Shown: positions 11,138-21,790, numbered from the stretch's first letter. The stretch is 64,000 nucleotides of DNA from Torymus aiolomorphi (GCA_036365515.1 CM070873.1:214319376-214383375), one strand, 5' to 3'. The notes: generated by a model not told the origin, from the letters alone. Translations and numbers: made by a program.

Positions 11138-11520
11138 CAAGTCGTCGCGCACGGGGGACGAGCAGCTGCCTCAGCTACGGCAGAAGCGATACTGCCGGGC
11201 TCTGTCTCTCGCTCTCCTTCCCCCTCGCGCAAGGTTGTCGCGAGTTTTCATTTCGGGGCTCATTGTGTGTCGTAGTTACGCTCGGTACTTTTCGCACAGC
11301 TACACGTGCGAGCAACTACACACACACACGCAAGCCCCCGGAGAAATACGAGGACAAGCCCGACTCTAGTTGCGAATCCTCATGCCGCAATTGTCGGCCT
11401 TGCCTTCTCCAAGGCCGCGGTATGTTTATGTTTGTGTTCGCGCACATACACAGACACAGACGCGCCTGCCGTTACAATGAAAAAGAAAAATGAAGGATAA
11501 GTAAAGAAGTTCACCTTATC
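10191..11520. other. GC-rich, gene-like core of the giant foldback
   Basis: The composition changes abruptly from AT-rich repeats to CpG-rich sequence with purine/pyrimidine tracts. On the minus strand there is a GA-rich stretch (11230-11040), then an open segment (about 10850-10780) ending in GAGGTAAGTCC, a strong splice-donor consensus. Further along is an open frame of 90 codons (10569-10297) rich in Arg, Gln, Glu and Ala. This looks like the promoter and first exons of a host gene carried inside the element. No protein family is recognised and the exon structure is not proven. Many overlapping open frames here come from base composition alone. Confidence 0.45.
11070..11136. repeat. (CT)n microsatellite
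   Basis: A nearly pure CT tract of about 65 bp within the GC-rich core, with shorter CT tracts at 10850-10870 and 10898-10915. The Ser/Leu or Arg/Glu open frames across it are microsatellite artefacts. Confidence 0.95.
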
Positions 11521-11974
11521 AGACATTAAAAAAAGATCAATATCGGAATGTTGCTGCTATAAACATTTTTTTCAAGCATTTGGCTATGGCGATACTGGCT
11601 TCATAACATGCATGAAGGATTTTGGATTTCTCAATACATTCTTTATTTACATCAGAATATGTATAAGAATCTAATATATGTGATAAAGATTATTAAAAAC
11701 ATAATGATTTAAAAGCACCAAAGGATCTACATATTAAACCACTTAACAAACTTGACTGACTGATGTGGATATGACTGTTACGCGTGCTCATAGCTTACAA
11801 GTCTGATAGATCGTATACTGAGGTACCAGAATATTTGTTCTAAATGTAAAATATTTTGAGCGAAATACAATATTTTTTTGTATTTCAGGGCAGAGATGGA
11901 GTTAAGAAATAAAGAAGAAGAAATAAAGAAGTATTGTAGTAATTTTATCTTTAAAGCTGTTTTCTACATAATGT
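11521..11974. other. AT-rich spacer, no gene seen
   Basis: About 450 bases of unremarkable AT-rich sequence between the GC-rich core and the nested foldback. I see no ORF, RNA gene or repeat here. Confidence 0.6.
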
Positions 11975-12322
11975 AAAATTTTGAGCTCTGCCGTCGACTC
12001 CAGATTCAGGAACTGCATATATTTTAATGGGAGAGGTCCTAAAATTTTGGTATTTTATATGTCTATTGACTGAAGAGTTGTATGTATCCAATCTCTATTT
12101 GATTAAATAAGTTTTTACGGTCAATGGTTGCTAAAAAATCTGAATTTCACTTAAATTTAAGATTTTTTAGCAATTTTGACCGTAAAAAATTATTCAATCA
12201 AATAAATTGGATACATACAACTCTTCAGTCAATAGTCATATAAAATCCCAAAATTGTAGGACCTCTCCCATTAAAATATATGCAGTGCCTGAATCTGGAG
12301 TCGACGGCATAGCAAAAATTTT
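11975..12322. mobile_element. Nested foldback MITE, about 340 bp
   Basis: The left arm begins near CTCTGCCGTCGACTCCAG and the right arm ends with its complement CTGGAGTCGACGGCATAG. Arms of about 150 bp also share ACTCTTCAGTCAATAG and GGATACATACAACTC blocks in inverted order around a short AT centre. It is noncoding. No clear target duplication can be assigned, because similarity fades gradually at both edges. Confidence 0.75.
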
Positions 12323-12480
12323 GAAATGGCCACATTTTTGGTTAAAATCGATCAAAATATTTTTTTTGGGTCTCATTTTATCATAAATTGAATATATTTT
12401 TAGGATATTACTTCTAAATATTTCTAATTATGAAAATTAATTTTTTTCAGGTCATTTTATGAAGAAAATTGTAAAGGTGT
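12323..12480. other. AT-rich spacer of the foldback core
   Basis: Short AT-rich stretch between the nested foldback and the right-arm unit C. Nothing recognisable. Confidence 0.5.
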
Positions 12481-12690
12481 CTGATCCCCTTTATTGTTTA
12501 TTTAAATATTTGGTGCTGCAAATTCTCCTACAAGGAGGTATTTGCCTAGATCAGAAGATCGTTTTCCCGCAGTTTCGTTGTCCTGTCATAATTTGAACCG
12601 GAGTTACAGCTCCAAAATTCACAAAGCTGCGGATATCCTTGCTTTTTATGCAAGTAAGCTGCTTAATTATTTATTTAAATAATAAGCACC
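12481..12690 (-). repeat. Inverted unit-C copy, right arm
   Basis: About one 173-bp unit in the opposite orientation to the left array: GTTATTTAAATATTTGG-like start, GTCATAATTTGAACCGGAG, then GCTTTTTATGCAAGTAAG. It shows that the right arm retains unit C but not the array expansion. Confidence 0.88.
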
Positions 12691-12880
12691 AAAAATTTTT
12701 TGACGCTGATTTATATATTTTATCATTGCTACTATGGGTTGTCATCACTTATATGTGACTCGCGTGCTTGTAAACAATATTTAATGCGAAATTTTTACAT
12801 GCCTCATTTTGCCCCACTATTTCAGTGCGGGTCTTGGGGCGTATAGAATGTGTAGCGCATAGCTTCAGCTTCATGCCTAT
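12690..12880 (+). repeat. Single-copy subterminal segment of the right arm
   Basis: Inverted partner of 7571-7770, including CATGCCTCATTTTGCCCCAC and the TAGCTTCAGCTTCAT block. Similarity is high but includes small indels. Confidence 0.85.
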
Positions 12881-14759
12881 GTCCATTTCTGGGCCTCCGA
12901 AAGATTTTGGGATTTCTGACCCCGACTATAATACAGCAGAAAATTATCACCAAACTATGCCGCCGCTCCGAATTTGCTATTGCAAATACTCGCCAAGATA
13001 ACCGAAACTGGCCTGCTAGCTTAGTATTAATCTGGGCCTACGTACAGTTCTGGGATCTACGAAGGATTTTGGGATTTTTGGCTCGGACCATCTTACAGCA
13101 GAAAATTAGCACCAAAATATGCTCCCTCTCCGAACTGGCTAAGGCAAAAACTCGCCAAGATACCCGACAATGATCTGCTAGCTTAATATTAAGCTAGCCG
13201 ATCGCATGTTTCTCGAAAACGGCTGGAGCAGAAAAATCCGGATGGGCGAAAAAAATTAGCAGAAAATTAGCAGTCAAATACTGTTTAGTTCTTTTTTCGC
13301 TAGAAACCAATTATGCAGAAAATGATTCTCTCAGCCAACGTCCTATGTCCAATTCTGGGCCCCCGAAGGATTTTGCGATTTTTGGCTCCGACCATCTTAC
13401 AGCAGAAAATTAGCATCAATATATGCCGCCTCTCCGAATTCGCTATTGCAAGGTACCCGAAAATGGTCTGCTAGCTTAATATCAATCTGGGTCTATGTCC
13501 AGTTCTGGGACCTACGGAGGATTTTGAGACTTTTAGCTCCTAGTATCTTGCAGCAGAAAATTAGCACCAAAATATGCGCCTTCTCCGAATTGGCTAAGGC
13601 AAAAACTCGCCAAGATACCCGAAAATGGTCTGCTAGCTTAATATCAATCCGGGACTATATCCAGTTCTGGGACCTATGAAGGATTTTGGGACTTTTGGCT
13701 CCGAGCATCTTGCAGCAGAAAATTAGCACCAAAACATGCCTCCTCTTCGAATTGGCTAAGGCAAAAACTCGCCAAGATACCCAAAAATGGTCTGCTTGCT
13801 TAATATCAATCCGGGTCTATGTTCAGTTCTGGGACTAATGAAGGATTTTGGGACTTTTGGCTCCGAGCATCTTGCAGCAGAAAATTAGCACCAAAACATG
13901 CTTCCTCTCCGAATTGGCTAAGGCAAAAACTCGCCAAGATACCCGAAAATGGTCTGCTAGCCTAATATCAATCTGGGTCTATGTCCAGTTCTGGGACCTA
14001 CGGAGGATTTTGAGACTTTTGGCTCCGAGCATCTTGCAGCAGAAAATTAGCACCAAAATATGCCCCCACTCCAAATTGGCTAAGGCAAAAACGCGCCAAG
14101 ATACCTGAAAATGGTCTGCTAGCTTAATATCAATTCGGGTCTATGTCCAGTTCTGGGACCTATGAAGGATTTTGGGACTTTTGACTCCGAGCATCTTGCA
14201 GCAGAAAATTAGCACAAAAACATGCCTCCTCTCCGAATTGGCTAAGGCAAAATCTCGCCAAGATACCCAAAAATGGTCTGCTAGCTTAATATCAATCAGG
14301 GTCTATGTCCAGTTCTGGGACCTATGAAGGATTTTGGGACTTTTGGCTCTGAGCATCTTGCAGCAGAATATTAACACCAAAACATGCTTCCTCTCCGAAT
14401 TGGCTAAGGCAAAAACTCGCCAAGATATTCGAAAATGGTCTGCTAGCTTAATATCAATCTGGGTCTATGTCCAGTTCTGGGACCTACGAAGGATTTTGGG
14501 ACTTTTAGCTCCGAGCATCTTGCAGCAGAAAATTAGCACCAAAATATGCACCCTCTCCAAATTGGCTAAGGCAAAAACGCGCCAAGATACCCGAAAATGG
14601 TCTGCTAGCTTAATATTAAGCTAGCAGATCGCATGTTTCTCGGAAACGGCTGGCGCAAAAAATCCGGGTGGACGTAGAAAATTAGCAGAAAATTAGCAGA
14701 AAATTATGGCATTGTTTATAAGCCCGGATCATAAAAGTGATCTGCTAGCTTAATAGACG
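12880..14759 (+). repeat. Unit-B array, right arm of the giant foldback
   Basis: About ten units of roughly 160 bp, the reverse complement of the left-arm array. They end in the terminal GATCTGCTAGCTTAATAGACG block. Recurrent short frames (KISTKIC, LAKAKTRQDT, WSASLISIWVYVQFWDL) repeat once per unit and are translations of the tandem unit, not genes. Confidence 0.88.
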
Positions 14760-15060
14760 TTTTCCCACATCCTACTTGGGTTTAAAAATTATTTAAATAA
14801 ACGTTTTGCTTATTTTTTTCATGTCTACATGACTTCCGTATATGCGTGAATGTCATATCCCCCGCCTACTTGGGTATAAAAATGGTTTAAATAATTCTCT
14901 TGCTTATTGTTGCATATCTACGTAATTCCTTAATATACGTGAGCCACATATCCCCACCCTACTTTGGTTTAAATATTGTTTAAATAATTGTCTTGCTTAT
15001 TGTTGCAGGGCTACGTAGTTCCCTAATATGCATGGACCCCACATCCCCCGCCTACTTGCC
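14760..15060 (+). repeat. Satellite A array, right flank of the giant foldback
   Basis: Resumes with TTTTCCCACATCCTACTTGG, completing the monomer broken at 5866, and continues for about three more divergent 93-bp units. It ends near 15060 at CCTACTTG. Confidence 0.85.
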
Positions 15061-15635
15061 TCCCCACACCGCCAGTCATCAGTCGACCAGCAACTTCAAA
15101 TGTAAAAGGTGGCAACCCTACCTACAGGAGATGACCAAGTCTTTTCAAATTGTAGTCCGCGCGTCTTTTTCATTGCAATTCATCGGTAAATTGGAGAGAT
15201 CGCTGATTATAGAGCAAATAGAGGAGTAACTTGGAAAAAGGGTAAAATAGAGGATTGAAAAAAAGAGGAAATAGAGGAGACAGTTGCATCCCTGTAATAA
15301 ACGCAGGCCTCTAACAGTTATAATAACAGTTATACTATATAGAGTATCATACTCGCAAATCGGCGTACTCGCTCCAAGTTCCGATACATCTGAATTTGTC
15401 ATCTGTAACCCTAAGCCACTACTAGTCATTTAAATATTTGCGGGGGTAAAAATTTCCATTTTCTATCATCGATCAACCGCGATACTTCCTCATACATTTT
15501 TTCCGAGTAGCAATAGTCATACAGAATCATAACCGCACCTAGCCTGACGAGCAGTATTATTTGGTAAACGAAAGCCCAACAATGGATAATAAAAAATTAT
15601 GATTTAAAAATATATTAAACAATATAGACTATTTA
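15061..15635. other. Unassigned AT-rich sequence
   Basis: About 570 bases between satellites A and D. Two short open frames (about 78 and 94 codons, opposite strands) show no family motif and no coding-like features. I see nothing else. Confidence 0.5.
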
Positions 15636-16835
15636 CGTTTTGAGAAATAGATTTTGGCGTATGAGGTGGCTAGCTAAATTATTGCTCAAAATTGTTATAA
15701 ATAATCGACTTGTACCATTTTTCATGGTTGTAAATAATTGTAAATAAATCGTAGGTTACGTTAGCGCTTTGAAAAATTGATTTTGGCATATGGGGGGCTG
15801 GCGAAATTATTGCTCAAAATTGTTATAAATAATCGACTTTACCAGTTTTTATGGTTTAAATAATTGTAAATGCATCGTAGATTATGTTAGCACTTTGAAA
15901 AATTGATTTTGGCGTATGGGGGGGCTGGCAAAATTATTGCTCAAAATTGTTATAAATAATCGACTTTTACCAGTTTTTGTGGTTGTAAATAATTTTAAAT
16001 AAATCGTAGATTACGTTAGCACTTTGAAAATTTGATTTTGGCGTATGGGGGGGCTGGCGAAATTATTGCTCAAAATTGTTATAAATAATCGACTTTACCA
16101 GTTTTTGTGGTTGTAAGTAATTGTAAATAAATCGTAGATTACGTTAGCTCTTTGAAAAATTGATTTTGGCGTATGGGGGGGCTGGCGAAATTATTGCTCA
16201 AAATTGTTATAAATAATCGACTTTACCAGTTTTTGTGGTTGTAAGTAATTGTAAATAAATCGTAGATTACGTTAGCACTTTGAAAAATTAATTTTGCGTA
16301 TGGGGGGCTGGCGAAATTATTGCTCAAAATTGTTATAAATAATCGACTTTACCAGTTTTTGTGGTTGTAAATAATTGTAAATAAATCGTAGATTACGTTA
16401 GCACTTTGAAAAATTAATTTGGCGTATGGGGGGCTGGCGAAATTATTGCTCAAAATTGTTATAAATAATCGACTTTTACCAGTTTTTGTGGTTGTAAGTA
16501 ATTGTAAATAAATCGTAGATTACGTTAGCACTTTGAAAAATTAATTTGGCGTATGGGGGGCTGGCGAAATTATTGCTCAAAATTGTTATAAATAATCGAC
16601 TTTACCAGTTTTTGTGGTTGTAAATAATTGTAAATAAATCGTAGATTACGTTAGCACTTTGAAAAATTAATTTGGCGTATGGGGGGCTGGCGAAATTATT
16701 GCTCAAAATTGTTATAAATAATCGACTTTTACCAGTTTTTGTGGTTGTAAATAATTGTAAATAAATCGTAGATTACGTTACCGTTCTGGAAATTGTGGTT
16801 TTTTTATGTGGGGGCTGGCGAAATATTTCTTCCGC
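15636..16835 (+). repeat. Satellite D, about 127-bp monomer, nine to ten copies
   Basis: Copies share GGCGTATGGGGGGCTGGCG, TTGTTATAAATAATCGACTT and AAATCGTAGATTACGTTAGC. The cytosine of GGGCTGGC falls at 15798, 15925, 16054, 16182, 16308, 16434, 16561, 16687 and 16815, a spacing of 126-129 bp. The outermost copies are degenerate. The array ends about 240 bp before the first recognisable exon of the multi-exon gene. Confidence 0.92.
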
Positions 16836-17072
16836 CCCCCCTTTTGTTTGTTTATAACTTTGTTTATACTCTTGTAAAAAAAGCGATTGTGGTTGTAATT
16901 AATTGTAAAAAAAGTGTACAAAATTATCCAATTGCTTATTTTAGGATTAGTGATTTGGGGGGGGCGGGGGAAATGGACGTGGGAGATTTTCGCATATCAA
17001 CGCAATACGTGTCTCATTGGTTTGCTGAACGAATTTATAAGTTTTTATTAGAATTTTAATTTTGTACGTTAT
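16836..17072. other. Spacer between satellite D and the multi-exon gene
   Basis: A short open frame around 16976-17059 (MDVGDFRISTQYVSHWF...) could be an upstream exon, but it has no clear donor site. It may equally be chance. A possible acceptor (pyrimidine-rich then TAG) sits at 17082, so the true start of the downstream gene is uncertain. Confidence 0.3.
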
Positions 17073-19158
17073 ATGTTTTTAGTTCAAAAAAATAAGCCAT
17101 TATTCAAACTCCTTAATAATGGTGACCATCTAATGGGACACTTAATCCTTTATAAATATGCGCTGGATAAGGATATTACGGATTTTCGGAGGGAATTGGC
17201 TAAAATTCTAATTGACAATTACTTAGCAAAAAGTATAAACTCAACAAATCCTTACACGTAAGATTTATTTTTGATTAATTATTATACATTTGGACATTTA
17301 TTATATTGTTTAACAATTAACAATGTTTTTAATACATTATTGCAAATACTTACAACCTTAAGTGATTATCTATTAGTACATATTTATCTTATGATGATTG
17401 CTTTTAAATAAAAACAACAATTTTATTACAGAATAAATGCTGCTGCTTTTCAAAAACTGGTCACATGTATAATAGAGCTTTTTCCAACAGAACCACGTAT
17501 TTTATATTATGAACCATCTTATATTATCCACAATAATGGTACAGACCCAAATTGCAATAGAAAACCCACAAAAGTAAATTCAACTGGTCTTTTGTATAAT
17601 GAATATTTAAAATGCAGAGAGCATGTTCGTACAGCGAAAGAAAGTTACTAAAGAAAAAGGTAATAAGTAAAAATATTTTTGGAATTTTATATTTCGAATT
17701 TTTATATTATGTAATGATTTTCTAAATTTATTATACTTTAATTACAGATTTAAAAATTAAAGAAGTAATTTTTGATATTACCATTTTAAACGAAAAAGTT
17801 GATAACGCCGACGCTGAAAAAATGAAGGAAGCTACAAATAGATGGAATGATACCTTTGAACACAGGATCAATAGTTCATATAACAATAATAAAGGTTTTC
17901 ATATAATTAATCATTTCCAAATATTACAGACCGAGCTTGCACCCACATTGGTATGTATATTTATTTTACTTTAAGCTGCTTTTTTCTTTTCCGCCCACGC
18001 ATCACGGTTTTTTTTACCCCTTTTCCATTTCACTAATCAACAGACACTGTTAATTATATTACTATGTATTAATATTGTTTTATATGACATTTAGCTAAAT
18101 TTTTAATTATAACATTATTTAAAAAAATATATTTTTTAGATAAATTTTCATTTTGAAAATAGATTTAGTAATATAGTTTCTCAAAATCCCAACCAAATTT
18201 TATGTTGGCCTACAGTTTCCAAAAAAATTGTAGATATCGCAAGAAGTAATATAAATCTGAATAAATCGAAAAAGAAGAAAGTTACGATTGAAAATAAAAA
18301 TGAAACTTCTCAAAGTATCATTCCAAACTATTTAGATTTAGATGAGGTTTTTGAGAAGAATGACAATATGATGAATGATGGTAAGTTTAGCTATACAAAA
18401 TTATTTGAATAAGAGAAAAACTTGAATTTTAATCATTTTTTTAAAACGTTGAAAATTCATTTCTAAGAAGTTAAATTTTTACTGAATTAAGATAAATACA
18501 TAGGATAAATTTCTATTCTTTCTATCATTTTTTTTGAAAATATTTAATGTATATGTTATTTTTATAGAACATGCAAATGCTTTGGGGTTTTTGCTCATTC
18601 CAGCGCTCTTGAGAAAGTACGCTTTTAAAACAAAATTGTCACCTGGTGCGTGGAAACCTCAGAGGAGTGATATTGTACCATCATTCATCCGGCATATTGA
18701 GGTATGTAAATTTCATAAGATTCTATCTATAACTATAGAGGCACTTCATTTCGCCCGTTGCGCCAACTCCTCACTGTCTATGTAAAAACTTTGTTTTTAC
18801 ATAATACTCGACCGCTACTGCAATGGAGATCCTTACATTTTTAACGTTTGTATTTAACATTTTTTTGTAAAATCAAATCCTGTAAAGTAATAACGGAAAA
18901 TCGTCTACTTTGTCGATTATATCACTATTACTTTTAAAAAAATATTGTTTGTATAAAAAAATGTTTAATGTAAAAAAGATGTGTTTTAATCAGTTTTATA
19001 CTCAGATTTATACTGAGAATTTATTTTTGATACATTACGCTTAAAAATCGATATTTTTTCAATTTTATTTTTGCTTACATTTCTATATTTTTTAACGAAT
19101 CTTCCTCAAAATAGAACCATCACGTAAATATATAATAAGACGAAAGTCTGGTATCATT

Positions 19159-19222
19159 TTGCTTTCTCATAGAGGAAGCTTTGTGACGCTGAAAAAAAGT
19201 TTTCAAGATAACATGTTAGAAA
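19159..19222 (+). repeat. Short copy of the GCTTCCTC hairpin repeat, intronic
   Basis: GCTTTCTCATAGAGGAAGC followed by TTTGTGA matches the start of the longer copies at 21641, 47060-47088 (minus) and 51308. Only the first 60 or so bases are shared. Confidence 0.55.
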
Positions 19223-19244
19223 GATGTTGTCATAGATAGTATAT

Positions 19245-19350
19245 TACTAACGCGGGCGGAAGAGGATTATTTACCTCATGCGACGTTTTTCGGCCGAGCG
19301 AAGCGAGGTCGAAAAGTCGCATGAGGTAAAAATTCTCTTACGTCCACGTT
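19245..19350. repeat. GC-rich imperfect palindrome in intron 5
   Basis: TTTACCTCATGCGAC and its complement GTCGCATGAGGTAAA flank a short loop with GAGCGAAGCGAGG. It would form a strong hairpin. It is probably a small palindromic repeat; family unknown. Confidence 0.65.
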
Positions 19351-19433
19351 TCAGTAACGTATTTTTCCGTCCGAGGCCGCAAAATGACATTTAAGATGGC
19401 ATTTTGAGGTTAAAGGGCGGAAAAATTCATTAA

Positions 19434-20398
19434 AATAGGGTAGTGGTCCGTATTAGTGTGCCTGTCCATATTTGTGTGCCCTATTATTAAAACATATCCT
19501 AGAAGTAAACGAGTAAAAACGTAACACTAAAATATTTTTTTTCATAAAGTATAGTTAATTAAGTTTAAATAGAATTAATTACTTAATTTGTTTTCATTTA
19601 CTATAACATTAAAAAAGAACTTTAAAAAATATGTTTCACGGTTTACGGTGTGTCACGGTGTTCCTTGTCCAAACTTCCTAAGAAATGACATTTTTAAAAG
19701 TAACATTAAATAATGTTTCGGAAGGATTTTAATGTGGGATACAATTGATTATATCATAAAATAATATTATGTTATATAATAAACCTTAATATAAAGGTTT
19801 TCAATTGATTTTAATATTTAAATAATGGTGTCTACTAATAGGGCAGTGAAAAACGACTTGTCCAGATTTGTGTGTGCACAAATACAATACGAGCATGCTC
19901 GTATCGGCGCTTGAACAGGAAAGTTAGGTTAGGTTGTCTGCGCACAAACGTTATTTCATATCGCACTGACGACCTTCAGCAGTTTTTACCGTATTGGAAT
20001 TAATTAACATTCAATGTAAACAAGGGTTAGAAAGGGTTAGAAATTGATTATAAATGCACTACAGTTAAAATAATTTTGTTGGCAATGATAATATTATCAA
20101 GACACACTAATGTGGGGCACACAAACGTGTACATCCACATTAATACGGGGCACACAAAAATGTACTTTGTTGTCTGCTAGGGCACACAAATGCGTACAAA
20201 AATTTTTTTTTTTATATTGCTTGTAACTTTCGTAAATATTAATATTTTTTTATAAAAAAAATTGTTTCGTGTAGATTATTACTTTTATTATCTATATAAA
20301 CCACCCGGAATCTCTGATACCGCTTAAATAGTCTATTATTATGCGACAAAACTGAAGAGTTTCTTAAACCCACACTAATACGGACATCTACCCTATTT
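19434..20398. mobile_element. TIR element (about 965 bp) in intron 5
   Basis: Ends are inverted: AATAGGGTAGTGGTCCGTAT at the left and the complement of AATAGGGTAGATGTCCGTAT at the right, extending to about 28 bp. TTAA-like bases lie at both borders but a clean duplication cannot be fixed. No transposase frame is visible, so it looks like a non-autonomous transposon. It accounts for over half of the large last intron. Confidence 0.7.
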
Positions 20399-20814
20399 AA
20401 ACTTAGAATTTATCGTAAATTATATCTTTTTACTGAACGAAAAATAGCCACAAAACAATAAGCAATTTTTTTACTTTCCAGAATCATAATCAACTCGATT
20501 CACTCATCGAAGAAGTTGATGCCAAACGTCATCTAAATTTAAATGATCAGCTATATATTGTCTTTTGTGGCCCATTAAGTAACTTGCAATGCTGCGAAGT
20601 AGTAGTCAATAGAGCACTATATCATTTTAAAAAGGTGACTTTCGCTGTAGATTTTTTATATAAATTATTTTTCGTTTGCAACTTTGAGTATCCGATTACA
20701 TGTCCACACGTGTGGTCGTTTATTCAAAAATACATTTACCACATGGACAAAGAGAGGAGACTTATAGGCAATAAGCAAATTAATGAAGTAGTTGCTCTAA
20801 TAGGAAATATATAG

Positions 20815-20915
20815 CTATTTGAGAACAAAGATGAAAATGAAGGATAGAGGATCAAGATGATCAAGAGAAGCAGTATTAGTGCCTAATGAATTAAAGGGTG
20901 ATAAAGATATTTAAA

Positions 20916-20918
<3 letters not shown>
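20815..20918 (+). other. Downstream flank of the multi-exon gene
   Basis: Follows the TAG stop. It includes AATTAAAGGGTGATAAAGAT, a block that recurs at 21393, so the tandem duplication described at 21230-21610 probably began in this 3' region. No clear polyadenylation signal was located. Confidence 0.4.

Positions 20919-20992
<74 letters not shown>
20919..20992. repeat. (TA)n microsatellite
   Basis: About 74 bp of uninterrupted TA repeats, directly next to the dispersed repeat at 20993. Confidence 0.97.
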
Positions 20993-20996
<4 letters not shown>

Positions 20997-21225
20997 TTAA
21001 CAGATTTATGGAGCCCTTTTATACACATGAGCATATTTATGGAGCCCGTTTTCTTTTATGGAGCCCGGATCCCATAAAATATTTTTCTCGGGCGTTTATG
21101 GAGCCCGATGTAGAGTCTATAACCCCAGGGTCCATTATTTCTTTAGTCACTTGCCATAGGGATCTCTGGGCTGTAGATACTAATATACAGGGATGGGCTC
21201 CATAAACGGATGGGGGGATAATTAT
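20993..21225 (+). repeat. Dispersed repeat bordered by (TA)n, copy 1
   Basis: Contains repeated TTTATGGAGCCC words, TATAACCCCAGGGTCCATTA and AGTCACTTGCCATAGGGATC. An inverted, diverged copy occupies 32644-32876. Both copies are bordered by TA-rich microsatellite, as if the unit carries or prefers TA tracts. It is noncoding. Confidence 0.75.
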
Positions 21226-21229
21226 ATAT

Positions 21230-21610
21230 ATAAAGTAAAATATATTTTATATTTTGTTATATTTATATACTAACTAAGATGTGTGAAATATAAAACTGGA
21301 AGACGTTCAAAGCTGTAAGGCTTAAACTAATTAAGACTAACAAGTACTTTTTCAATTAATATCGTTAATCATATTTCGTAATCCTTTATTATATTAAAGG
21401 GTGATAAAGATATTCAAAGTACAAAGATATATAGATATATAAAAAGAAATGTATTTTATATTTTGTTACTATGTAACTAAGATGTGTAAAATGTTTATGT
21501 AAAACTGGAAGTCGTTCAAAGCTGTAAGGCTTAAACTAATTAAAACTAACATATAGTTTTTCAATTTATATCGTTTATCATATTTCGTAATCCTTTATTA
21601 TATTTCACTA
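21230..21610 (+). repeat. Imperfect tandem duplication, about 210-bp unit
   Basis: CTGTAAGGCTTAAACTAATT and TCATATTTCGTAATCCTTTA occur twice, about 209 bp apart (CTGGAAGACG at 21296, CTGGAAGTCG at 21505). An AAAGGGTGATAAAGATATT block before copy 2 also appears upstream at 20893. It is noncoding. Confidence 0.8.
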
Positions 21611-21640
21611 CTTCATTCATTCCAAAAGTTTTTTTATCCT

Positions 21641-21790
21641 TTTAGCTTCCTCTTAGAGGAGGCTTTGTAATAGTAAAATTTTAAGTTTCGGTAAATCGCT
21701 CTAGAATTATGATTAAGTAGAGGTGTTTGAAGTTTGAATCACTTAATTTTAGAAAATGTATGATGGATGTGTGTGTGTGTGTGTGTTCCA
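21641..21790 (+). repeat. GCTTCCTC hairpin repeat followed by (TG)n
   Basis: Starts with GCTTCCTCTTAGAGGAGGC TTTGT and ends in ATGGATGTGTGTGTG, the same order of blocks as the longer copies at 46653-47088 and 51308-51690. The middle is diverged. Confidence 0.65.

Larger units (their letters stand above)
5867..14759. mobile_element. Giant foldback-like element, 8.9 kb, arms built of tandem repeats
   Basis: The outer ends are inverted copies: CGTCTATTAAGCTAGCAG at 5871 and its complement ending at 14759. TTTTCC occurs on both sides (5861-5866 and 14760-14765) and a satellite A monomer is split between them. Going inward, both arms show the same order in inverted orientation: a unit-B array (about 164 bp), a single subterminal segment of about 200 bp, then unit C (173 bp). 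Unit C is expanded to about 14 copies on the left and about one on the right. The core (10.19-12.48 kb) contains a GC-rich gene-like block, an AT-rich stretch and a small nested foldback. No transposase was found, so it is probably non-autonomous. The organisation recalls Foldback/Galileo elements, whose arms also hold tandem subrepeats, but I recognise no specific family. Confidence 0.75.
17073..20814 (+). pseudogene. Multi-exon gene, uncharacterised SAMD3-like C-terminal family; one frame break
   Basis: Six exons can be read with GT-AG borders: 17073-17257, 17432-17659, 17748-17950, 18140-18380, 18568-18701 and 20482-20814 (stop TAG). Donors include GTAAGA, GTATGT and GTAAGT, and acceptors follow pyrimidine-rich tracts. 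Phases agree at four of the five junctions. Exon 2 runs into TAA at 17649-17651, and the phase needed by exon 3 is restored only by a one-base shift in the A-rich stretch at about 17637-17644. Features: FRRELAKILIDNYL and LYNEYLKCREHVR in exons 1-2; RWNDTFEHR in exon 3; a Lys-rich segment in exon 4; and a last exon ending FLYKLFFVCNFEYP...WSFIQKYIYHM. From memory this order matches a multicopy, poorly characterised protein family annotated as SAMD3-like in fish and arthropods; function unknown. The break may be real decay or a sequencing error. Confidence 0.6.

Noticed and set aside
12907..14624. Repeated frames with LAKAKTRQDTRKWSAS
   Set aside because: They recur once per tandem unit B and break at unit borders, so they are translations of the repeat, not a protein repeat family.
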